DNA of 11,908 nt from Clostridiales bacterium (GCA_012514855.1 JAAYZL010000114.1:1-11908), one strand, 5' to 3'; shown: positions 5,711 to 11,908, counted from the first letter of the stretch. The notes: generated from the letters alone by a model not told the origin. Program-made: numbers and translations.

Positions 5711-6864
5711 GTGCCCTCCGAGAGCCGGGCAGCGACGTATTCGGCGACTGCCCCGGCCGCGCGCCCCGTCTCCGAGGCGCCGTAAAATTCCAGAATTTCC
5801 GCGCAGTTTTCGCCCGCCCGGTCGAGGTGCTCGAACAGCGCGTGCAGCTCGGCCTCCGTCCGCGCGACCCAATAGGGCGAGTCGTCGACGTCGAAGTAGA
5901 GCTTCCGGTCGCGGGAGACATACGCCTCGCGGTCGGCCTGGTAGAGGATCACGGGCCTGCCGGTCAGCGCGAAGTCGCCCGCGGAGGACGAGTAGTCGGT
6001 GATCAGCATGTCCGCGGCCAGCAGCAGCTCCGCCATCTCCGGGTAGCCGGTCACATCCACCGCGCCGGGGCAGTCGACCCCGCTGTTCATGTCGTGGCCG
6101 CGCGCGAGGCAGATCCAGCGCTTGCCGGTGATCTCGGAGAGCCTGCGAAGCGCCGCCTCCGTCGAAAACGGGCAGGGCTGCTTGCCTCCGCGCGTCGCGT
6201 CGCGGAACGTCGGCGCGTACAGGAGCAGCCGGTCGTCCCCGCCGGCCCCGAGCGCGCGCCGGATCTCGTCCCTTCGGCCCTCCGGCGGATTGACGAGGAG
6301 GTCGTTCCTGGGAAGCCCGACCTTCAGAACCGGCCCCGCGTACCGAAACGCCGAGCGGTACTGCCTCTCGCCGTAGTCCGAGCCCGCGACCGCGAGGTCG
6401 ATCTGCTTCCCGTCCGGGAACGGCTCGTCCGGGTATGCGTCGAGGAGCACCTTCTTGAACGCGCGGTCGCCGTGCCAGGTCTGCACGTACGCCTGATCGG
6501 AAAACTTCAGCATGTAGTGCGCGCGGTTGAAGTTGTCGACGAGCACGCGCGCGGTCGAAACCGCGTAGAGCGCCCGGAGCGTGTGCGCGCGCACGGCCTT
6601 TATGTACGGCGGCGCGTTCTTTCCGCAGCCCTCGCGGAACTGCCAGGTGATCTCCGCGTCCGGGCGGATTTCGTGCAGCTTTTCCGAAATCGCGCGCGGG
6701 CTGTCGGAATAGCCCTTGCCCTTGAAGCTCGAGAACAGCACGCGGTTTCTGCGGACGCCGGTCATGTGCGAAAGGCGCATGAACGCCCGCCCGAGCACGT
6801 GCCGCACCCGGAGCGCGACGCCGCGAATCGCGGGGTTCCGCTTTGCCCACCGCCTGACGCCCAT
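5707..6864 (-). CDS. CDP-glycerol glycerophosphotransferase-like (TagF/TagB family), second of tandem pair
   Basis: Cytoplasmic 385-residue transferase of the CDP-glycerol:poly(glycerophosphate) glycerophosphotransferase family, which moves polyol phosphate from a CDP donor onto a growing teichoic-acid-type chain. Landmarks are QTWHGDRAFKK (128-138, candidate catalytic His at 131), GSDYGERQYRSAFRY (161-175), LLYAPTFRD (214-222), a histidine in ARGHD (254-258) and ITDYSSSAGDFALTGRP (288-304). The frame is open upstream to 6924, but that codon lies within its promoter. ATG 6864 has GGGAGG six bases upstream and lies downstream of the likely transcription start. It overlaps the SDR-TagD gene by ATGA. 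By eye roughly half of its residues match the upstream paralogue, suggesting tandem duplication. Whether it primes or polymerises, and which polyol it uses, cannot be told. Confidence 0.9.
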   Translation of the reverse strand: MGVRRWAKRNPAIRGVALRVRHVLGRAFMRLSHMTGVRRNRVLFSSFKGKGYSDSPRAISEKLHEIRPDAEITWQFREGCGKNAPPYIKAVRAHTLRALYAVSTARVLVDNFNRAHYMLKFSDQAYVQTWHGDRAFKKVLLDAYPDEPFPDGKQIDLAVAGSDYGERQYRSAFRYAGPVLKVGLPRNDLLVNPPEGRRDEIRRALGAGGDDRLLLYAPTFRDATRGGKQPCPFSTEAALRRLSEITGKRWICLARGHDMNSGVDCPGAVDVTGYPEMAELLLAADMLITDYSSSAGDFALTGRPVILYQADREAYVSRDRKLYFDVDDSPYWVARTEAELHALFEHLDRAGENCAEILEFYGASETGRAAGAVAEYVAARLSEGT

Positions 6865-6870
6865 CGGCCG

Positions 6871-6876
6871 CCTCCC
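6871..6876 (-). promoter_or_regulatory. Ribosome binding site that decides the start at 6864
   Basis: GGGAGG on the minus strand lies six bases before ATG 6864. The longer frame starting at 6924 has no such site and would begin in the -35 region of the promoter. Confidence 0.8.
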
Positions 6877-6895
6877 GTGTATATTCTGCCGGTAC

Positions 6896-6924
6896 AGTAT
6901 ACCAAATCCCGGCCCCTGGGTCAA
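6896..6924 (-). promoter_or_regulatory. Internal promoter before the second glycerophosphotransferase
   Basis: On the minus strand TTGACC (6919-6924), a 17-base spacer and TATACT (6896-6901) each match consensus at five of six positions. The -35 element contains the TGA stop codon (6921-6923) of the upstream paralogue. Initiation near 6889 would give the last three or four genes of the operon a source of transcript independent of the first gene. Confidence 0.8.
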
Positions 6925-8120
6925 TTTCCGTCGAGTTTCTTGATGATGTATTCGCAGGCGGCCTCGGCGGCGCGGCCGGTCTCGGTCGTTCCGTAGAAGT
7001 CGAGGATCGCCCGGTCGTTCTCCGCGGCGAGCTCGTCCGTCATGTTTTCGATCAACTTTTCGAGCTCGGCCTGCGTGCGCGCGACGAGGTACGGCGAATC
7101 CCCGATGTCGAAGTACAGCTCGCGGCTCTTCGTCCTATAGTCCTCGAGGTCGTCCTGGAACAGGAAGATCGGCCGCCCGGTCAGCGCGAAATCGCCCGCG
7201 CAGGACGAGTAGTCGGTCACAAGCGCGTCCGCGATCAAGAGAAGCTCCGCCATCTCCTCGTGCCTGGCGGCGTTGACGATCCGGCCCTCGCGCGCGTCGA
7301 CGGCGAGCCCGGCGCTCAGATAGTGCGCGCGGAACAGGCACATCCACCGGTCGCCCGTGCGCCTCTCCAGCGCCTCGAGCGCGCGGTTCAGGTCGATCTC
7401 CGCGCGGTGGCGCTGCCCCTTCATGAGCAACTCGTCGCGGAACGTCGGCGCGTACAGCATGAGCTTCACGCCCTCGGGGATTCCGAGCGCCCGCCGGATT
7501 TCCGCCGCCTCCGCGGGATCGTTGCGCACGAGTATGTCGTTTCGGGGATACCCGGCGCGCAGAAGCTCGCCCCCGTAGCGGAACGCCGAGCGGAACTGCT
7601 TTTCGCCGTAGTCCGAGCCGATCAGCCCCAGGTCGCACTCCATCTCGAGCAGGAAATCCTTCTCCGGGTGCATGTCGAAGCCGACCTTCTTGAACGCCCG
7701 GTCGCCGTGCCACGTCTGCACGTAGACCTGCTCGGGCTTCCGGAAGCGGAAGAACGGGCGGAAGCTGAAGTTCGCGACCGTCACGCGCGCGGTCGCGAGC
7801 GCCGCGAGCGACCGGATGCTCATCCACCGTTCGGCCTTCGCGTAGCCGGGGAGCAGCTTCCTCTTTTCGTCGAACTCCCGGAACATCCACACGATCTCGG
7901 TCTCCGGGCGCATCTCGTGCAGCTTTTCCGATATGCAGCGCGGGTTGTCGGAGTACGAGCGCGCGTCGAACGCGAGAAACACGGCGCGGTTTTTCTTGAA
8001 TCCGCCGAGCCGCGCGATCCCCATGACCGTCCTGCGGTACAGGTGCGCGACCGCGCGCGCGACGACATAGACGGCCCCGCCCATGCGCGAAAACCTCCTG
8101 CGCAGCGCCCGGGTGTTCAT
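6921..8120 (-). CDS. CDP-glycerol glycerophosphotransferase-like (TagF/TagB family), first of tandem pair
   Basis: A 399-residue paralogue of the next gene in the operon and probably also a polyol-phosphate transferase at the cytoplasmic membrane. It shares QTWHGDRAFKK (135-145, candidate catalytic His at 138), GSDYGEKQFRSAFRY (168-182), MLYAPTFRD (221-229), FRAHYL (263-268) and VTDYSSCAGDFALTGRP (301-317). The N-terminus (about 1-40) is basic with a mildly hydrophobic stretch, suited to peripheral membrane contact. I chose ATG 8120 because AAGGGGG ends seven bases upstream. The ATG at 8126 is only one base from that run. Two related transferases in tandem could split initiation and elongation, or use different polyols. 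The gene is first behind an extended -10 promoter and diverges from the export operon. Confidence 0.9.
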   Translation of the reverse strand: MNTRALRRRFSRMGGAVYVVARAVAHLYRRTVMGIARLGGFKKNRAVFLAFDARSYSDNPRCISEKLHEMRPETEIVWMFREFDEKRKLLPGYAKAERWMSIRSLAALATARVTVANFSFRPFFRFRKPEQVYVQTWHGDRAFKKVGFDMHPEKDFLLEMECDLGLIGSDYGEKQFRSAFRYGGELLRAGYPRNDILVRNDPAEAAEIRRALGIPEGVKLMLYAPTFRDELLMKGQRHRAEIDLNRALEALERRTGDRWMCLFRAHYLSAGLAVDAREGRIVNAARHEEMAELLLIADALVTDYSSCAGDFALTGRPIFLFQDDLEDYRTKSRELYFDIGDSPYLVARTQAELEKLIENMTDELAAENDRAILDFYGTTETGRAAEAACEYIIKKLDGN

Positions 8121-8127
8121 CGGCATG

Positions 8128-8134
8128 CCCCCTT
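8128..8134 (-). promoter_or_regulatory. Ribosome binding site favouring ATG 8120
   Basis: AAGGGGG on the minus strand is seven bases from ATG 8120 but only one base from the alternative ATG at 8126, so it supports the shorter protein. Confidence 0.65.
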
Positions 8135-8161
8135 ATGCCACGATTGTGCCTACGGTCATAG

Positions 8162-8190
8162 ATTATAGCACAAAACGGCAGGGACCGCAA
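8162..8190 (-). promoter_or_regulatory. Extended -10 promoter of the polymer synthesis operon
   Basis: On the minus strand TTGCGG (8185-8190), a 17-base spacer ending in TGC, and a perfect TATAAT (8162-8167). The TGn before TATAAT is the extended -10 motif, which compensates for the weak -35. Initiation near 8155 leaves a leader of about 35 bases. Confidence 0.85.
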
Positions 8191-8197
8191 CCCGCGG

Positions 8198-8427
8198 CGG
8201 AGCCGCTTGCGATCGCTCCGGGAGGTTTGGAGGGCCGCGGCCCTCCATGTTCAATCATTTGTGCCGGCTCTGCCGGTGCAAATGGATTCGTCCAAAGGGC
8301 GCGCTTGCCCGCCCGACGACGAATCGGTTCATGCAGCCGGATTTCGCCCGGAATTTTCGTGAGAAAATTCAGAAATCCGGGGCCTCGTCCCTTCGCAATC
8401 GCTTGCAGCGAAGTCGCAAGCGGTTGC
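8198..8427. repeat. Array of consecutive hairpins between divergent promoters
   Basis: Inverted repeats follow one another with little unpaired sequence between them. They are CGGAGC 8198-8203 with 8215-8220; the 18-base palindrome 8229-8246; a 13-bp stem 8256-8268 with 8272-8284 (two wobble pairs, TCT loop); GATTCGTC 8285-8292 with 8318-8325; CCGGATTTC 8337-8345 with 8372-8380, enclosing GAATTTTC 8351-8358 with 8363-8370 on a GTGA loop; and a 12-bp stem 8395-8406 with 8416-8427 (one wobble). An outer pair, GCAACC 8187-8192 and GGTTGC 8422-8427, brackets the block. It lies upstream of both promoters and so outside both leaders. I see no coding frame worth calling. It could be an unrecognised structured RNA, a remnant of hairpin-type mobile repeats, or a DNA-level regulatory site. 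Confidence 0.7.
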
Positions 8428-8435
8428 CCGGCATG

Positions 8436-8464
8436 TTGCGCTCTTTACATACGCATGGTATAAT
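8436..8464 (+). promoter_or_regulatory. Extended -10 promoter of the export operon
   Basis: TTGCGC (8436-8441), a 17-base spacer ending in TGG, and a perfect TATAAT (8459-8464). It shares the TTGCG -35 core, spacer length and extended -10 design with the divergent promoter at 8162-8190. Initiation near 8471 excludes the ATG at 8467 as a start codon. Confidence 0.88.
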
Positions 8465-8515
8465 CATTGAATACTGGGGGTTTGTCGGCGCGCGGCCCCA
8501 CATCAAAGACGCGAC

Positions 8516-8520
8516 GGAGG
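8516..8520 (+). promoter_or_regulatory. Ribosome binding site that decides the permease start
   Basis: GGAGG lies six bases before ATG 8527, downstream of the likely transcription start, so it selects this codon over the in-frame ATG at 8467. Confidence 0.85.
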
Positions 8521-8526
8521 AATTTC

Positions 8527-9393
8527 ATGCAAGGCCAACAGGAACCGTGGGATACGATCATCCGGCCCAAGAGGGGCTGGTTTGACATCGACTTCAAGGA
8601 ACTGATTCGCTACTGGGATCTGGCGGTGCTGCTCGTCAAGCGCAACTTCACCGTGCTCTACAAGCAGACGATTCTGGGCCCGGCGTGGGTCGTGATCCAG
8701 CCGCTGATGACGACGCTCGTGTTCACGGTCGTGTTCGGGGGCATCGCGGGGCTGCCGACCGACGGCATGCCCTCGTTCCTGTTCTACATGGGCGGCAACA
8801 TCCTCTGGGGCTATTTCTCGTCGTGCCTGTCGGAGACGTCGAGAACCTTCATCAGCAACCGCGGGCTGTTCGGGAAGGTCTACTTCCCGCGGCTCGTGAT
8901 GCCGATCTCGGTGTCGCTGTCAAAGCTCATCAACTTCCTCGTGCAGTTCGTGATCTTCTCGCTGTTCCTCGTCTACTTCGCGCTGAAGCCGGGCTCTCCC
9001 GTGCACCCGAACTTCGCGATGATCGCGTTCACGCCGCTGTTGCTCATTCAGACCGCGGTCCTGGGCATGGGGTTCGGCATCATCATCTCGTCGCTGACGA
9101 CGAAGTACCGCGACCTGAACATGCTGGTCGGCTTCGGCGTGCACCTGTGGATGTATGCGACGCCGGTCGCGTACTCCTCGTCGCTGCTCGTGGACAAGCA
9201 CCCGGAGCTGATCGGGCTGTACATGATAAACCCCATGACGCCGGTCATCGAGTATTTCCGAAGCGCCTACCTGGGCGTGGAGAACATAAGCCTCCATTAC
9301 ATGCCGCTGTCCGTCGCAGTGACGCTCGTGGTGATGGTTCTGGGGCTTTTGCTCTTCTCCCGCGTCGAAAAGACGTTCATGGACACGGTGTGA
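8527..9393 (+). CDS. ABC-2 type polysaccharide/teichoic acid export permease (TagG/Wzm/RfbA-like)
   Basis: Integral membrane protein of 288 residues with about six membrane segments (roughly 55-75, 82-102, 125-150, 163-190, 198-218 and 258-278). The motif YKQTILGPAWVVIQPL (45-60) before the first segment is the hallmark of O-antigen/teichoic-acid export permeases. TTKYRDL (191-197), MYATPVAY (209-216) and NPMTPVIEYFRSAY (235-248) also fit. It would form the channel half of an exporter for an undecaprenyl-linked polymer made in the cytoplasm. The ATPase gene begins 19 bases downstream, and the polymer-synthesis operon is divergent, which fits a dedicated exporter. The start is set by the promoter and the GGAGG site. 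Confidence 0.93.
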   Translation: MQGQQEPWDTIIRPKRGWFDIDFKELIRYWDLAVLLVKRNFTVLYKQTILGPAWVVIQPLMTTLVFTVVFGGIAGLPTDGMPSFLFYMGGNILWGYFSSCLSETSRTFISNRGLFGKVYFPRLVMPISVSLSKLINFLVQFVIFSLFLVYFALKPGSPVHPNFAMIAFTPLLLIQTAVLGMGFGIIISSLTTKYRDLNMLVGFGVHLWMYATPVAYSSSLLVDKHPELIGLYMINPMTPVIEYFRSAYLGVENISLHYMPLSVAVTLVVMVLGLLLFSRVEKTFMDTV

Positions 9394-9412
9394 CGGAAAG
9401 GAATTTACGGAT

Positions 9413-10681
9413 ATGAGCGATCGCATACTCGAAATTGACGGCGTCTCGAAGCGCTACAGGCTCGGCTCGATCGGCGGCGGCACGCTGCACGGCGACCTGA
9501 CGAGCTGGTTTGCCCGCGTGCGCGGCAAGGAGGACCCAAATCGCAAGATCGGCGCGTCGCCGCGCCCCGGCCCGAACGCGACGTTCATGGCGCTCGACGA
9601 CGTGAGCCTCGCGGCCGACCGCGGCGACGCGCTCGCGATCCTCGGAAGGAACGGCGCGGGCAAGTCGACGCTTTTGAAGCTGATCTCGCGCATCACCGCG
9701 CCGACCGCGGGCGAAATCCGCATCCGCGGCCGCGTCGCGAGCCTGCTCGAGATCGGAACCGGCTTCCACCAGGAGCTGTCCGGGCGCGAAAACATCTACC
9801 TGAACGGCGCGATCCTCGGCATGAGCCGCGCGGAGATCACCTCGAAGATCGGCGAGATCATCGAATTCTCCGAAATTGAGCAGTTTATAGACACGCCGGT
9901 CAAGCGCTACAGCTCCGGCATGTACGTGAAGCTCGCGTTCGCGGTCGCCGCGCACCTCGACCCGGACGTGCTGATCTGCGACGAGGTGCTCGCCGTCGGC
10001 GACCTGACCTTCCAGCAGAAGTGCCTCGGCAAGATGAGCGACGTCGCGCGCGGCGGGCGGACGGTGCTCTACGTCAGCCACAACATGCGAACCGTGAACC
10101 AGCTCTGCACGCGCGCGGCCTACCTCGAGCACGGAAAGCTGCTCTACGACGGCACCGTCTCGCGCGCGATCGACCTCTACGCCGGAAGCGGGGTGCGCAC
10201 CGTCGACCGCAACCTCGACCGCATGAAGCGCGCGAAGCTGCAGGGGCTGCTCATCCGGATGCTCGCGATGCGCATCCTCGGCTCCGAGACGATGGAGTAC
10301 CAGATGGACGACACGATGGAGTTCGAGGTCAAGTTCCGCTCGGACGCGCAGGAGAGCCGGCTCAGGCTCCGGCTGATGCTTCGAAACAACTCGTCCTCGC
10401 CGGTCGCGATGACGCAGACGGATACGTTCGAGGTGAAGCCCGGCGACACGCCGACGCTCCGGGTCCGCTTCCCGCTCACGTCGATCGCGCCGGGCGAGTA
10501 CGGCATCAAGCTCGCGCTCATCGGCGGCGACCCGCGCGGCCGGAGCATGCACTACGACCTCATCGAGGACGTCGGCCACTTCATCATCACCGACGACCCG
10601 TCGCGCACCGAGGGCTTTCTGTGGCAGGAGCCCTCCTGGGGCAACTTCCGGCTCAGCCGACTGGAGATGGAAATTCGATGA
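9413..10681 (+). CDS. ABC exporter ATPase with Wzt-like C-terminal domain
   Basis: Cytoplasmic 422-residue ATPase partner of the preceding permease. The N-terminal ABC domain (about 1-258) has Walker A GRNGAGKST (78-86), a Q-loop-side EIGTGFHQELSGREN (113-127), the signature YSSGM (166-170), Walker B LICDE (187-191) and the switch histidine in VSHN (221-224). The insert before Walker A (about 20-57) is usual in KpsT/TagH/Wzt proteins. Residues about 285-422 are predicted beta-rich and resemble the Wzt C-terminal domain, with an ending like GFLWQEPSWGNFRL. In Gram-negative O-antigen systems that domain recognises a modified chain terminus before export. Here it could read the end of the polyol-phosphate polymer, an inference. 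AAAGGAA upstream is the ribosome site. The stop overlaps the kinase start as ATGA. Confidence 0.92.
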   Translation: MSDRILEIDGVSKRYRLGSIGGGTLHGDLTSWFARVRGKEDPNRKIGASPRPGPNATFMALDDVSLAADRGDALAILGRNGAGKSTLLKLISRITAPTAGEIRIRGRVASLLEIGTGFHQELSGRENIYLNGAILGMSRAEITSKIGEIIEFSEIEQFIDTPVKRYSSGMYVKLAFAVAAHLDPDVLICDEVLAVGDLTFQQKCLGKMSDVARGGRTVLYVSHNMRTVNQLCTRAAYLEHGKLLYDGTVSRAIDLYAGSGVRTVDRNLDRMKRAKLQGLLIRMLAMRILGSETMEYQMDDTMEFEVKFRSDAQESRLRLRLMLRNNSSSPVAMTQTDTFEVKPGDTPTLRVRFPLTSIAPGEYGIKLALIGGDPRGRSMHYDLIEDVGHFIITDDPSRTEGFLWQEPSWGNFRLSRLEMEIR

Positions 10682-11511
10682 TTTCGCCCGCGAAGACGGT
10701 CGCCGCGATCCACGATCTGAGCGGCGTCGGGCGCTGCGCGCTGACGGTCGTGCTGCCGGTGCTCTCGGCGATGGGCGCGCAGGCGTGCCCGGTGCCCACG
10801 GCCATCCTCTCGGCGCACACGGCGTTCGACGGCATCGCCGCGCTCGACCTGACGGACTTCCTGCCCCGCTTTCTCGACCACTGGAACAGGCTCGGCCTCC
10901 GGTTCGACTGCGTGTACGCGGGCTACCTCGCGAGCCCCGGACAGGTCGGGATCGTCGCGGATTTCCTCGACGGACAGCAAGCGGCCATGCGGGTGCTCGA
11001 CCCCGTCATGGGAGACGATGGTCAGCTCTACACCGGCATGGCCGCCTCGATGCCCGAAACCTGGCGCAATCTGGTGTCAAGGTCGGACGTGATCACCCCC
11101 AATCTGACCGAGTACGCGCTGCTCGCCAAGGAGGAGTTTTCGCTCCGCCCGCGCACCGAGCGCGAGGCCAAACGGATGCTTCGAAATCTCCTCGACATGG
11201 GCGCGGGGAGCGCGGTCATCACGAGCCTCCCGATGCCCGGCGGCCCCGCGAACGCCTACATGCGCGCGGACCGGGCGCTCGGCCTCTGCCCCTACGAAAG
11301 GCTTCCCGCGCACTACCCCGGCACCGGCGATCTGTTCGCGAGCGTGCTGACCGGCGCGCTCGTCGCGGGCGAAACGCTTGAAAGGGCGGTCGCGCGCGCG
11401 ACGGACTTCTCAAGCCGCGCGGTCGCGCGCTCGATGGAAACGGGCGTCCCCGTCCAATACGGCGTCGACCTCGAGCCGCTGCTTCCCCTGTTGATCGCTG
11501 GGAAGCGATGA
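10678..11511 (+). CDS. Pyridoxine/pyridoxamine kinase (PdxK/PdxY family)
   Basis: Cytoplasmic 277-residue kinase of the ribokinase superfamily that phosphorylates B6 vitamers with ATP for PLP salvage. It has HDLSGVGRCALTVVLPVLSA (12-31), VPTAILSAHTAFDG (39-52), LDPVMGDDG (107-115), the ATP-side ITPNLTE (139-145) and the anion hole with catalytic base GTGDLFASVL (215-224, D218). This N-terminal pattern is typical of clostridial pyridoxamine kinases. ATG 10678 overlaps the ATPase stop as ATGA, so it is translationally coupled to an exporter with which it has no obvious biochemical link. Either the pairing is incidental, or the polymer needs a PLP-dependent step encoded elsewhere. The second structured repeat begins at its stop codon. 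Confidence 0.9.
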   Translation: MISPAKTVAAIHDLSGVGRCALTVVLPVLSAMGAQACPVPTAILSAHTAFDGIAALDLTDFLPRFLDHWNRLGLRFDCVYAGYLASPGQVGIVADFLDGQQAAMRVLDPVMGDDGQLYTGMAASMPETWRNLVSRSDVITPNLTEYALLAKEEFSLRPRTEREAKRMLRNLLDMGAGSAVITSLPMPGGPANAYMRADRALGLCPYERLPAHYPGTGDLFASVLTGALVAGETLERAVARATDFSSRAVARSMETGVPVQYGVDLEPLLPLLIAGKR

Positions 11512-11653
11512 TTTGATGAGGTGGTGGAGCGCCGAGACGATTTTTCGTCCCCACACGGAACCAGCAGGGAGCCGTAGCAGCGCTACGGCGACCGGATGAG
11601 CGACAAAGTGGGGGCGGAAAAGCGGCCGGCGATCCTGCCGCCGAATAAATCAG
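11506..11653 (+). repeat. Structured intergenic repeat, copy B (possible ncRNA or MITE)
   Basis: Second copy of the element at 2943-3120, 148 bases long, in the same orientation. All helices are kept: TGATTTG (11509-11515) with TAAATCA (11646-11652); GGTGG (11520-11524) with CCGCC (11638-11642); the 14-bp helix 11541-11554 with 11608-11621; and the identical apical hairpin GCCGTAGC-AGC-GCTACGGC. The outer helix differs from copy A on both strands (T-G to T-A, A-T to G-T) while still pairing. The accessory hairpin of copy A is absent. The first TGA of the element is the stop codon of the kinase gene, so the insertion or RNA boundary coincides with the end of the reading frame. Confidence 0.75.
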
Positions 11654-11688
11654 CGATTCCCTAACTAATCCCCGGCTATGGACTCCCC

Positions 11689-11722
11689 GGCCCGGACGGC
11701 AGTTTCCGCCTCCGGGCCTTTT
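11689..11722 (+). terminator. Rho-independent terminator after the export operon
   Basis: GGCCCGGA (11689-11696) and TCCGGGCC (11711-11718) form an 8-bp stem followed by TTTT (11719-11722). It lies about 35 bases past repeat copy B, so the repeat would be transcribed as the 3' end of the operon. Confidence 0.75.
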
Positions 11723-11908
11723 GCTCGCTCCGCCGCGCGATGCGGGGCATCGGAATCCCTCCTGACTGTGCTGAAAAAATCCTGCGAACGCCCCGGACGT
11801 CGCCCGGGCGGGGAGCGTCGGCCTGCCTGCGTGGCTTTTGCCGCCCAAATCTCCGCCGCCCCGGGCGCGGTCTCCGGTCGCGCAGTTCGCGCCGGTCGCG
11901 CCGGTCGC
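11723..11908. other. Right-edge stretch with no recognised gene
   Basis: I see no supported gene. The last 30 bases are a short tandem of GGTCGCGCC-like units. On the minus strand this reads as Gly-Ala-Thr repeats that could be the edge of a collagen-like or low-complexity coding region outside the window, but the frame continues antisense through the terminator and the kinase gene, so I do not call it. Confidence 0.4.

Noticed and set aside
11219..11908. Long minus-strand frame with Gly-Ala-Thr repeats at the right edge, like a collagen-type exosporium protein
   Set aside because: The repeat is only a few units long and the frame continues antisense through the terminator, the structured repeat and 290 bases of the kinase gene. 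Only the edge repeat itself could belong to a real gene outside the window.
1..11908. CRISPR arrays, insertion sequences or phage genes
   Set aside because: No regularly spaced direct repeats, transposase motifs or phage-type proteins were seen. The two dispersed structured repeats are the only candidate mobile sequences.

Overview
The window looks like chromosomal DNA of a GC-rich, spore-forming Bacillota, probably in Clostridia. The evidence is a Gin-type (CsfB) inhibitor of the forespore sigma factor, teichoic-acid-type polymer genes (TagD-, TagF- and TagG/H-like), strong GGAGG ribosome sites, and housekeeping promoters of the TTGACA/TATAAT kind. The species cannot be named from the sequence alone.

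Layout, left to right. (1) The 5' half of a minus-strand tRNA, probably Arg, runs off the left edge and has a perfect consensus promoter. (2) A plus-strand membrane PAS-GGDEF diguanylate cyclase is followed by a separately promoted, secreted BMP/PnrA-family substrate-binding protein with no transporter subunits beside it. (3) A 380-base gap holds a terminator and the first copy of a structured repeat (2943-3120). It is followed by a small Gin-like zinc-finger gene that converges on the next operon across a bidirectional terminator. (4) A minus-strand run, 8120 down to 3357, encodes two tandem CDP-glycerol glycerophosphotransferase-like proteins, an SDR-TagD fusion, and a membrane-anchored AlgX/AlgJ-like acetyltransferase. 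The last three are joined by ATGA stop/start overlaps. (5) A divergent gap (8121-8526) carries two facing-away extended -10 promoters and, between them, an almost continuous series of six hairpins. (6) A plus-strand operon encodes an ABC-2 polymer-export permease, its ATPase with a Wzt-like C-terminal domain, and a pyridoxine/pyridoxamine kinase that overlaps the ATPase gene by ATGA. (7) The second copy of the structured repeat begins on the kinase stop codon and is followed by a terminator. Nothing convincing was seen from there to the right edge.

How the genes work together (inference): the SDR half of the fusion would reduce a phosphorylated ketose or triose to a polyol phosphate. The TagD half would activate it to a CDP-polyol, and the two TagF-like enzymes would transfer or polymerise polyol phosphate. 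The ABC pair would export the chain, possibly recognising a chain end through the Wzt-like domain, and the AlgX-like protein would O-acylate the polymer outside the membrane. The divergent promoters share a -35 core, spacer length and extended -10 design, which fits balanced expression of synthesis and export. No lipid-linked priming transferase and no MBOAT acyl donor protein is present, so the locus is either incomplete here or relies on genes elsewhere.

The most unusual items are the repeated structured element (two copies about 8.5 kb apart with compensatory pairing changes), the hairpin array between the divergent promoters, and the SDR-TagD fusion.
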